This document shows, one piece after another, positions 55,390-64,000 of a stretch of 64,000 bases of DNA. Within the stretch, counting starts at the first letter, position 1; every line of letters begins with the position of its first letter. A program made the translations under genes and the position numbers. This stretch comes from Metellina segmentata. Its lineage: Eukaryota; Arthropoda; Arachnida; Araneae; Tetragnathidae. The DNA lies in assembly GCA_947359465.1 (NCBI GenBank), contig OX375872.1:19338034-19402033 (forward strand). The letters are read 5' to 3'. Below the pieces are notes generated by a model. It made no database searches. It had not been told where the DNA came from and was given only the letters and a program-made list of their open reading frames with translations.

Positions 55390-56579
55390 GTTTCAACTCG
55401 CTCTATGTCCTTGTTTGGTGTTTCATTTCCTGTTTAGTGATTCCCTGAGACCAAGGTATATCAAATATATAAGTATTCGGGCACAGTGTGTGAGCCCTTA
55501 CACGCTAAACCTCAAATCGTACTGAGCCTTCAGGTCACCAGGACCGACGTCTTGGAGAACCTTCTCTTGTTGGATGGCCGCACTCCTTCATCTGTAATCA
55601 AATAAGGCCACATTCCAGAACTTTATTGTCGTTCAACAAACTACAATATGCATTTCATTTTCTACTTCGAGATTCTCTGTTCAATGTTGTTCTAGTATTA
55701 TGGCACAGTTGTATGGGATCCTAGCCCTTGCACCGTTAAACCGAACAAGAATTGTCCATCTGAGGATCATCAGCAGCGGTCGTGAGTCGCCCCCTTCGAA
55801 ATGGTGATTATAAAGCCGCGTTTACACGGGATTTGCAAGTACATTTCTCTCCCTTTTTGTGGCGAGTACGTTTAACGCAGGGCTTCTAACACATCACCTT
55901 TGGTCACTTTTTTATTCTTTTCTCACTTTTTTGACATTTTTGTCACTTTTTCAGGGGTTTTAAGTTCTTAAATTCTATTTAGAGAAGAACAATTTTTAGT
56001 GCGCAGTTAAAAAAAAATTCATATTTCCTCTAAAAAAAAGTCAAATGTCAACCTAGTACATATTGTGTAATTTCGTCTTGCATTGGAACTTGTCCAGACA
56101 AGTTTCCACCACGGCAGGTACGCCATTTGAACGTCATTCAGAAGGGGGCACCCTCTAAATAAGGCGCAGCGGAATAGTATCCTTCCTTCGTAATTTCCAA
56201 AAAGGCAGTGGAACGCCATTTCATCGAATTTCCCCACAACATCCTTTGTCACAGCCTGGTGCTAAGGAAATCGATGTAGGAGGAATTAGATATAGGAGAG
56301 TGTTCGACAAGTATTAGAACAGGTTGTCTAACAGTCATGAAAGTCGCGAATTCAGAAAATGGTCACGAAAAGCATGAAAAAGTCACGAAATTAGCTTCTC
56401 ATTCACGAATTTTTCCGTGTTGTAAATAATGGAGGGACAAAGTGTTTCTATTTTTTTAAAACCCCGTTAGATGATACCAAATGGACTTTTGAAAATGGTT
56501 GAGACGTCACTGGAAGCTTGTTTAACGTCACGAGAGTCAACTAGCGATGTCGCGAATGCCAGCCTGCTATTGTTTCTGC
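55390..56579. other. No gene recognised
   Basis: CAGGGCTTCTAACACATCAC near 55878 is hAT-end-like. TCACTTTTTT-type repeats at 55910-55960 and CACGAAA words at 56360-56410 are inverted relatives. Nothing coding. Confidence 0.4.
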
Positions 56580-57130
56580 AGACCTGCTATCTAAACCTGC
56601 TTCGCAAACCAAATAGGAATTCGTAGCCTATTGGATAACAGCCATCATGGCGTTGCCCTTGCTTCGCAAACCAAATGGAAATTCTTAGTCTATTCGAATA
56701 AATTCCCTGCGATTTCCAATTTGGTTTGCGAGGCAAACCAAATAACGAAAATTATGAACTGTCTTTTGCTTCGCAAACCAACACCAAGGGCAACGACATG
56801 ATGGCTGTTATCGAATTTGGCCGCATTTGACAATGACGAGGCCATCACGGCGTTGCCGGTGGTGATGGTTTGGTTCGCAAACCAAATTATGAATATTATG
56901 AACTATGATTTGTTTCGCAAACCAACATCACAGTAATGGCCTCGTCATTGTCAAATTCGGCTAAATTCGAATTGCGAAGAGATCCAATCGGCGTGACGTC
57001 ACAATCTCTTGTGAAAATATAAATATTTTATCAAAAAAGTATTTATTAAAAGAAAATAACATGTATAAGGTATGTATCTGGTGTAAAATTTTCCGCAGAT
57101 TTCAAATACGTTGAAATTTTCAATCTATTC
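56580..57130. repeat. Palindrome-rich repeat block
   Basis: TTGCTTCGCAAACCAAA-type words occur six times in both orientations. ATTTGGTTTGC-GAG-GCAAACCAAAT at 56719-56743 is a perfect 11-bp hairpin. The AATGACGAGGCCATCACGG/CGTGATGGCCTCGTCATT-like words also appear in both orientations. It ends in the family Q words GTAAAATTTTCCGCAGATTT. Confidence 0.75.
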
Positions 57131-57352
57131 TTAACTATCCCAATTTCACAAAAAAAAAATTAACAGAGCCAGTCAAAATGTTTTTATTTGTTTTGCTTTT
57201 CTTCGCTGTGGAATTGTTTGAGCGCAGGAAATTAAATCTGCTATTTCTCGTATCTCGAATCAAACGAAGGTCATTCTTCGCAGTGGTTTAAATTAAAAGT
57301 GTTAATTTAAAAATTATTTTTTAAAGAAAATGATATTTTTAGTTATTGATCT

Positions 57353-57763
57353 GATGCATTTAAAGCCTACAATGCCTACTTAGAAGATATAAAACGTGAG
57401 GCACAAGAAAAATTAGAGAAGGACAGGAACGAAAAAGATAGACTGGAAGCAGAGAAAAAAAAATTAAAACAGCTGGCAAAGAAAAGAAAGGTGATAGAAG
57501 AAGAACGAAAACTTAAAATTATGCTTAAGGAAGAGCATGAGGCGTTGGACAGTGCTTCAAAATTGTTAAAGGAAGCCAATGATAGGCTCAAGAAGGCGAT
57601 AAAAAATAAAGATTTTAAGGAAGCAGCACTTGCTTGGGGAATGATTGAAGGAGCATAAAAAGTCTCAGATGATGCGCTAAGACAGACTTTAAAAAATGAG
57701 CATTCTTCTATTGAGAAGACAAAGACAAAATTAATTTCAGACTTTTTCAACAACAAAAATTAG
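57353..57763 (+). pseudogene. Coiled-coil protein relic of unknown origin
   Basis: The plus-strand frame opens near 57353 and reads AYNAYLEDIKREAQEKLEKD, then LEAEKKKLKQLAKKRKVIEE and KEEHEALDSASKLLKEANDR. It continues AIKNKDFKEAALAWGMIEGA, where TAA occurs at 57656. The same frame resumes KVSDDALRQTLKNEHSSIEK and ends at TAG 57761. The pattern is a strong heptad-type coiled coil followed by a short folded-looking segment. More decayed charged sequence follows to about 57950. It starts where the family Q repeat is broken (GATCTGATG), so it is probably part of an element, but I do not recognise the family. Minus-strand frame 57376-57756 is its shadow. Confidence 0.5.
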
Positions 57764-58007
57764 ACATAATCTTTTAAAGAAAAGGAACAATTTCTTCAAG
57801 CTGTATCAAAAATGAATAAATTTTAGCCGAAAAAAGGTTTAAAACTGCTCGGGAAAAGGTTGAAAAGAGAAAGGCTGAGAATGAAAGGAAATTGAGGGTG
57901 TTAGAAATGCGGGAGAAAAGTGTAGGAAATTGTTGTTTCCAGGGAAGATAAGAAAGGAGTGATCTCGCTCAGGAGGGGAGGAAAATAGAACTGACCCTAC
58001 TAACAAC

Positions 58008-60354
58008 TAGAGATGGGCGATCCGCTCAGGAGCTGACTCAAAGAGTTAGCTCTCTTGACGGAGTGAGCGAGCGCTGATTCGTCAAAAAAGAGCTATAGCT
58101 CTTTTTTAACCAATCAGGGCTGAAGAGCGGTGACTCTTTTTTAACCAATCAGCGCTTCCACTCTCGAAGAGTCATTTCCGCATGCGATCACCAGCTCAGT
58201 GATTCTTTTTGGAAGTTGATTCTTTGGGAGTTGATTCTTTTCGATAGTTGGCTCTTTCGAAGAATCATTTCCGCATTCGATCGTTTGCGCTCACTGATTC
58301 TTTTGGGAGTTGATTCTTTTAAGGAGTTAACTCTTTGGCTCTTTTCGATAACTATCGCTCTCGAAGAGTCAATTCCGCATTCGTTCTTTTGCGCTCCCTA
58401 GCTTTTTGTTACTTTTTTGAAGTTTCAAATTTTTAAATATCTATGTATTATCATAAATGTTATTTTTTTAAATTTAATTCAATTTTAGATTGAAAGGGTG
58501 TTTTTACGGCTTAAGTCACATCACGGCTTTTAGCACTAATTAAAACTAGTCTTAAGGTTGTTATTAAAACATATTCTAACAGTTATTATGTTATTCACTT
58601 AACATTAATATAATAATTATAATAAAACCTTAATTTCTCGGGAGTGATATCATTTTAATAAAGCTACATAAAATTAAATTAAACGTAACTCGTTTTTATT
58701 GCATTGCCTTCACAAAACAAGGCATTTTGAAAATATTTTATTAAAAGACAGGGAGGGGACTTGGATTTTGAAAATCTTTGGGACAACGAGTATTCGAGGG
58801 TATTATATACCTATATCTTAAAATAAATAGTTAAAAATCTTAAGTACTTAAATAAATTATTAATATTTTTATTATATGATTTTAAAATATCATTTAAATT
58901 ATTAGGAAGTCTCATTTGGTAACTAAGTGGTTTTAGAAAGAAATCTTAATGTATCGAAACACGTCTAAGACACTTTTTTTAAATGTGGTATAGAAACATT
59001 TTAATGATATTTTTATGTTTTGTGTTTTAAACAATAGCAATGGGCTATAAATATTAAAAGTATATATTAATAATTTTGTAAAAATATGATAATTATGTAT
59101 GAAATTTTAAAGAAATGTGTCAAAAACTTCAAATGTGCTACATGAAAATCTATTCAACCAATTTGAAAAATGATGCTACCAAAATAAACTACATGCATAT
59201 TTCTAGGGAATGAACTAGAATAAATGGATATTTAAATAAACAACAATTTTACAAGTGATTGAAAAATGAATAGAAGATTTTTTATAGTTTTACAGTCCTA
59301 CTTCTTAAATAAATAGTAATAATTTAGAAACTTTTGAACTCGGCATAATTATTCTAGTTCATTCACTTGACAACATTATAAATAACAAACTCTCAAAAGT
59401 TTACTAGAATCCAGTTATAAGTTTTTGTATTATAACATTTGAAGTGAGGAAATAATGCAAAAATATTAATTTAGAGTTAAAGGTAGTTTCAAGTGCATCG
59501 CTTGCTCCCTTGCGTTTGCTCTTTGTGTAAACAATTTTGTTCTTCCTTCTCTTTAAAAAAGTTCATTTCCAAAAGAGAAACCATTTAAATATTTGAAAAA
59601 ACTTTCTAAAATTCTATTTGCAAAAAAAAAAGTAAGGTTTAAATTTAGATTTTGCCATGTTTTTGGCCTTTTAACGGCCATTTCCAGTGTTTTCCCTTCA
59701 TGTTTTCCCGCCTTGATTAAAATCTTAATACTTCTTCAAGTAATTAACAGAGAAAAAATTAAATATGTTTTGGAAAGTCAAATAAATACTCTATCCAATA
59801 AAATCGAAAACTTTTTTAGAATTCTTGGTCAAAAATGAGATTTTTAACGTGTTTGGATATTTTAATTGCTACTTCTGTAATCTCAACGGGTTCATGACGG
59901 GAATTACAAAAGTAGAAGTGTCCTCAAAGTAATTTATTCTTTATGGACAATTTCAAAGTTATATGAATTGACATGGTTTTGGGCCATCTTATGCCTTAGC
60001 AATTAAATTTTACAGCTTAGCAGCCCTATGCTGCAATGCCTATCGTCCTCGGGCCCCGTCTCCCTCCTTTTGTTGATTTTAGAGGTAAACTGCGCAATTT
60101 CTGGATGAGTGAGTGTTTCAAGTGTTGTGTGCGTGGGTGTTTCAAGCACGCTTGGCGCCTCTTCGTCTGGACACATGCGCTCACGTGACAACGAGGGATG
60201 TTCGATGGTCCAAACATATTGTATACATTTCGATATGTTATATACATTATTATATATCTCAAAGGAGCGGTGAGTCATCAAAAAGAGCTAGCTCTTTTTA
60301 GTGAGTGAGCGGTTCCGATCCGATTCCTGAAAAGAGTCATTTTCCCCATCACTA
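58008..60354. mobile_element. Possible hAT-like element, 2.35 kb, with subterminal palindromes
   Basis: The left end TAGAGATGGGCGATCCGCTC and the right end, in reverse complement, TAGTGATGGGGAAAATGACT are hAT-like. Long subterminal palindromes lie at 58084-58107 (24 bp, AAAAAAGAGCTA and its complement) and 60280-60299 (20 bp, AAAAAGAGCT and its complement). Repeated GAGTTGATTCTTTT and GAAGAGTCA words fill 58130-58390. The middle (58.4-60.2 kb) is AT-rich without a transposase. The flanking 8-mers CTAACAAC and GCCATTCA do not match. Confidence 0.45.
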
Positions 60355-60494
60355 GCCATTCAGGAAGTCTTTGAAATTGTTTTGAATCACATTACTTTAC
60401 GGACGATCACGTGGTCTCGCCGAGAGTGTCAGCAAGAAGCTCTACTCTCAACAACACCCACGTGGTACATTCCTATTCTCAACAAGTACATTTG

Positions 60495-61210
60495 GGGTAA
60501 GGTTGCCAGAACATCTCTTTTAAAGAGAACATGTCCTCTTTATCCGTTCGGATAATTTTTCACTCTCTTTTTTAAGTCTGATCTTTTTATGTCCTTTTTT
60601 TCGACTGTTCACTTTCTGTTCTCTTTTTTCATTGCTTCGGATTGCGTTAAAAGATATTTTTCAAACTTTACGTGCTAATATTGTCTACTATGTATATCGT
60701 TATGTAAACCACATCGATTCAAATACGTACTAGATCTAGTACATTGTACGAAAATCATACGTATTATTATTGAAACATATCAACGTAATAATAATAGGAA
60801 GGTCCACCTTTTGCGTATTGAGTTCCATGTTATAACGTCTCATTATGAGATCAAGATAACCAATAAGAATTTAGATCTTTTTATGTCCTCTTTTTTTTTC
60901 TGTTGTTCACTTTTTGTTCTCTTTGTTCATTATTTCGGACTGTGTTAAAAATTTATTTCACATTTCAAACTGTTTGCACTAATATATTCACATTGTCTAC
61001 TATATCGTTTTATGTAAACCACAGCTATTCAACTACGTACTAGATCTAGTACATTGTACGAAAATCGTACGTATTATTAAAAAACACATCAAAGTTTTCA
61101 ACCTCTAGTCTATATATAAATTGAGCTCCGTGTTAAAACGCTTCACTAATAGAATAATAGATCAAATAGATAACGAATGAGAATTTAGATTCGTGTAAAA
61201 CTTAATATGA
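60495..61210 (+). repeat. Dispersed repeat, family A, two tandem copies
   Basis: AAGGTTGCCAGAACATCTCT opens the first. A second begins near 60870 at GATCTTTTTATGTCCTCTTT. Both carry CGTACTAGATCTAGTACATT, containing the palindrome TACTAGATCTAGTA, then GTACGAAAATC and the GAATTTAGAT end seen at 11.6 kb. Confidence 0.8.
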
Positions 61211-61216
61211 ATAAGA

Positions 61217-61250
61217 CAGGGCACGACAAATCCCGGGTGCCAAGTCCCCA
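61217..61250. other. hAT-like end
   Basis: CAGGGCACGACAAATCCCGG resembles the end at 29129. No partner found. Confidence 0.35.
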
Positions 61251-61399
61251 TAGGTCCAAGCTCCTAAAAAATTGGGGGCTGGCTCCTAAAGTTTTGTATT
61301 TTTATTAATCCTCTGGAATAAGAAATATTGTACTTTTTATATCAGAATGAGTAGTAAGACAGACGAGAGATTCGCAGAATATTTTAGTTTGGAGGGAAA

Positions 61400-61631
61400 T
61401 CACGTCCGTGATCAATCCCCAAGAGAAAATTCAAAGGACAACACGTCATTTTGAACCACGGTCAGATGACGAGGCAACACATGAACCGGCACCCCACTCT
61501 CCAAACTTCCACATCAAGTCAACAGGAGGACATTTGAGGCCACGGCAGATTTCTCTCCTTTCCAGCACTCTTGTATACAACGGTGTTTGTTGGATTCGAA
61601 CTCGCAACCCTCCGATTGCTAATCCATTACG
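61400..61631 (-). mobile_element. SINE, type 2 head, partial body
   Basis: Body from GTCCGTGATCAATCCCCAAG, through CTCCAAACTTCCACATCAAG, to the head GTATACAACGGTGTTTGTTG and GATTCGAACTCGCAACCC. The body end and tail are missing. Confidence 0.88.
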
Positions 61632-61663
61632 TGGTGTTTTCTACGTGTATATTTCCATTGTGG

Positions 61664-61742
61664 TTTGATCTCGGACCATCGCCAATGGATCGTTGTGCTG
61701 CTCCCGTGCGACGTTAATTAAATATTATTACCATTACCACCA
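61664..61742 (+). mobile_element. SINE end fragment with ATTACC tail
   Basis: TTTGATCTCGGACCATCGCC to CGTGCGACGTTAATTAAATA, then ATTATTACCATTACCACC. Opposite orientation to the previous copy, about 30 bases away. Confidence 0.85.
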
Positions 61743-62401
61743 GTCCGTGTTTACTGAGCTTCAGAAGCGCAGATGTCCATATAACTGCCTATTGAATGCG
61801 AGAAAAATAGCTGAGGCGTTGGGGGAAAGGATTTTCCAAGATCACCTATAGAGTTCTTGGAACAGAACGAGGCGAGAAAACAAGTTAACGAGTCATGGTC
61901 ATGGGATTTTTCAAGGCCCGGGGGATTGGTCGTCCAAAGAAAGAACCATCAGTGGGGGTTTCTACCAGAGGGTTGTTGAGAGTTATGTATTTTTGGCTGT
62001 CGCTTGCGTCAAGAGAGTTGTTTAACATTGTGCAGAGTGCAGGTGGCAACTTAGCTCCTCGACGTATGGTTTCAAATTTCCTTCATTCCGAATGACTGTT
62101 GATTCCCTGGGTTTAACCAAGGCCATTCTGGATAAGGGTGCAGGCCTGGACAGCGGAAATCGTGAAGGAATAGGCCTGAGTGCAGCTTCTATGGCGTTAC
62201 GTGGGGACATTAAAGAGAAGAATTAGCAAGCGAAGTGTCCGAGATTAAAGGGTCCGGTACCTTCATAGGCAGCCGTGTTAAATTACAAACTTTGGGGGTA
62301 TCTCATTTATTCATGAATTACTGTATTAATCTGAAAATTTTACAGTGTAATATTTGAATACTTTTAAAAACTTTAACATGGGTTTTAAATTTAAAATAAA
62401 A
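61743..62401. other. No gene recognised
   Basis: The plus-strand frame 61895-62095 has protein-like composition (RGIGRPKKEPSVGVSTRGLL) but no domain I know, and no supporting neighbour. Treated as unassigned. Confidence 0.35.
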
Positions 62402-62475
62402 CTAGGGGGCTCCGTCGCCTGCTCGCTAACGCTCGCCAACCCCCGGTGATTGATATGAAAACCAACACTCCTTTA
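62402..62475 (-). repeat. GC-rich hairpin-ended repeat, copy 4
   Basis: ACTAGGGGGCTCCGTCGCCT, then GCTCGCTAACGCTCGCCAAC and CCCCGGTGATTG. Left-facing. The SINE at 62490 is inserted just inside it. Confidence 0.7.
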
Positions 62476-62489
62476 GCAAACGTCTTGGT

Positions 62490-62827
62490 AATGGTAATGG
62501 TAATGGTAATTTTAGTTAACGTCGTACTAGAGCAACACAACGGGCTATTGACGACGGTCCGGAATCATTCCCTTAAGGGAAAGATTCGAGGACAACACCT
62601 CGTAATTTTGAAGCACGGTCAGATGACGAAGCAACACCTGAGCTGGCACCCCACTCTCCAAACTTCCACGCCAATCCAACGTGAGGACTTTCGGCCACGA
62701 CAGATTTAAGGTGCACCAGCCACCTCTACACCATACGTTTACAAACATCCATGCCCTGACCCGGATTCGAACCAGGGACCTTCCGATCTAGAGGCTAACG
62801 CCTTAACCACTATACCGGTTGGTCGGC
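62490..62827 (-). mobile_element. SINE, full length, type 1 head, best copy
   Basis: GCAAACGTCTTGGT flanks both sides (62476-62489 and 62828-62841). The minus strand starts GCCGACCAACCGGTATAGTG with A-box-like TAGTGGTTAAGGCG and a perfect B-box GGTTCGAATCC. The full body follows and ends in a tail of four (ATTACC)-type units. It is the most complete copy in the window. Inserted into the hairpin repeat. Confidence 0.97.
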
Positions 62828-63085
62828 GCAAACGTCTTGGTGAGCGTCAGGTGTGAATGTCTTTTAGCTTCGCAGACCAACACACGAAATAAAGGCTTGC
62901 TTGCTGCACAAGTTTAAATTTTAACGAATCTGTCCCACCACCCCCACGCATGACACAGGTATATCACCTCATTATTTTCCTGAAAGAGAACAAAATTTTT
63001 TTAGGGAATAAGTCCCCCACCACCTCAACTACCCAACATGACACGGGCATGTCGCTTCATTCTTTACCTGAAGGAGAAATAATTT

Positions 63086-63408
63086 GGTAATTTTTAATTA
63101 ACGTCGTACTAGAGTAACACAACGGGCTATTGACGACGGTCCGGGATCAATCCCCTAAGAGAAAGATCCGAGGACAACACCACGTGATTTTGAACCAAGG
63201 TCAGATGACGAAGCAACACCTGAGCTCGCACCCCACTCTCCAAACTTCCACACCAACCCAACGTGAGGACTTTCAGCCACGACATATTTAAGGTGCACCA
63301 GCCGCCTCTACACCATACGCCTACAAACATCCATACAGACCAGGATTCGAACCAGGAACGTTCCGATCTAGAGGCTAACACCTTAATCACCAGACCCTGA
63401 ATAAGAAA
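63086..63408 (-). mobile_element. SINE, near full length, type 1 head
   Basis: AGAAATAATTT flanks both sides (63075-63085 and 63409-63419). Minus strand has GGTGATTAAGGTGTTAGCCT and B-box GGTTCGAATCC. The body is complete to GACGTTAATTAAAAATTACC. Confidence 0.94.
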
Positions 63409-63419
63409 AGAAATAATTT

Positions 63420-63680
63420 ATGGAATTAAAACCACCACGACCTGACATGACACGGGCATGTTGCCTAAGTTATTTTCTGAATGAGAAAAAAAAATTAAAA
63501 ACAAAAAAAGTTTAAAAAACAAAAACATTTTGGCTGATATTGTTTAGTTTGTTTTTGTAAAATCGGGATCTTTGTTAAAGGATAGATTGAAAATTTCAAT
63601 GGATTTGATATCTGAATGATAATCTTTGATATCTGAAAATTTTGCCCGATTTTTTTTTCAATCATAAGTTACGATGTTCT
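63420..63680 (-). repeat. Dispersed repeat, family Q
   Basis: TTTTGGCTGATATTGTTTAG, GGATAGATTGAAAATTTCAA and TGGATTTGATATCTG match 45.36-45.43 kb. Confidence 0.6.
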
Positions 63681-64000
63681 GCAGTGCAAAGTGCGCTTCT
63701 TACCATAGCTATTTTTTCTTTTCTAGCCACGGAACAACCTCCCTTTTCTGCCCAAATTACCACAGACACTTTATGAATATCACATCTTCTGTGTCAGTAG
63801 TCGGCACACTCATTAGTCCCCCCCCCCTCCAAAAAAAAAGCCAAAGAACAGCAATACAACGATTAAGATTAGTTTTGAGAGCCAAATTTCTTTTCAACGC
63901 ATTAAACTAGTTTCTGACATTAAATAAAACCAGGTGTAATAATAATAATAATCTTATATTTATTGACAAAAAAATATTTTTTACATTAAAATAAAAATTT
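63681..64000. other. No gene; short AAT microsatellite
   Basis: A (AAT)n run at about 63937-63952, a CCCCCCCC run near 63820, otherwise no feature. Confidence 0.5.

Noticed and set aside
57376..57756. 126-residue Ser/Phe-rich minus-strand frame
   Set aside because: Antisense shadow of the plus-strand coiled-coil frame; its Ser/Leu/Phe richness reflects Lys/Glu codons read in reverse.

Overview
This is a strongly AT-rich animal genomic window. Its coding remnants are almost entirely transposable elements in eukaryotic style: LTR and non-LTR retrotransposons, hAT, mariner, pogo, Merlin and piggyBac-like DNA transposons, and a tRNA-headed SINE. There is no operon structure, and I found no host gene, rRNA, functional tRNA or CRISPR array that I can defend. 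A BEL/Pao element, a Merlin relic, a mariner relic and ZMYM1-type hAT relics together suggest an arthropod. A chelicerate such as a spider is my guess, but that is inference from repeat style.

Layout. 0.5-4.3 kb: a 266/280-bp satellite array interrupted by a 931-bp MITE, then a dead hAT copy. 5.7-6.1 kb: a 41-bp minisatellite. 6-15 kb: sparse, with SINE pieces, nested hAT-type non-autonomous elements and a perfect 219-bp tandem duplication. 15-21 kb: SINEs and a nearly complete non-LTR retrotransposon on the minus strand (ORF1 with three zinc knuckles; ORF2 with endonuclease, RT and RNase H). 22-25.5 kb: a dead Merlin transposase and a long inverted-repeat element with piggyBac-like ends. 26.5-34.1 kb: a 219-bp tandem repeat, two hAT transposase relics on the minus strand (one split by a snapback SINE), a pogo-like relic, one hAT relic on the plus strand and an internally deleted mariner with perfect 30-bp TIRs. 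34.8-41.05 kb: a 6252-bp BEL/Pao element with two identical 385-bp LTRs, a 5-bp target-site duplication and two reading-frame breaks. 41.8-50 kb: a terminal-inverted-repeat MITE, tandem SINEs, a pogo/Tigger relic split by a SINE. 50.9-64 kb: a ZMYM1-type hAT relic, palindrome-rich repeats with GC-rich hairpin ends, further hAT-like elements and two good full-length SINEs.

The most informative theme is one SINE family with about 25 copies or fragments. Ten copies keep target-site duplications, most of them perfect, of 10-15 bp. The family carries two unrelated-looking tRNA-like heads on one shared body and tail. Its insertions split other dead elements, so they give a relative time order. The elements do not work together as a pathway. 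The only likely functional interaction is trans-mobilisation of the SINEs by a LINE, whose identity cannot be settled here.
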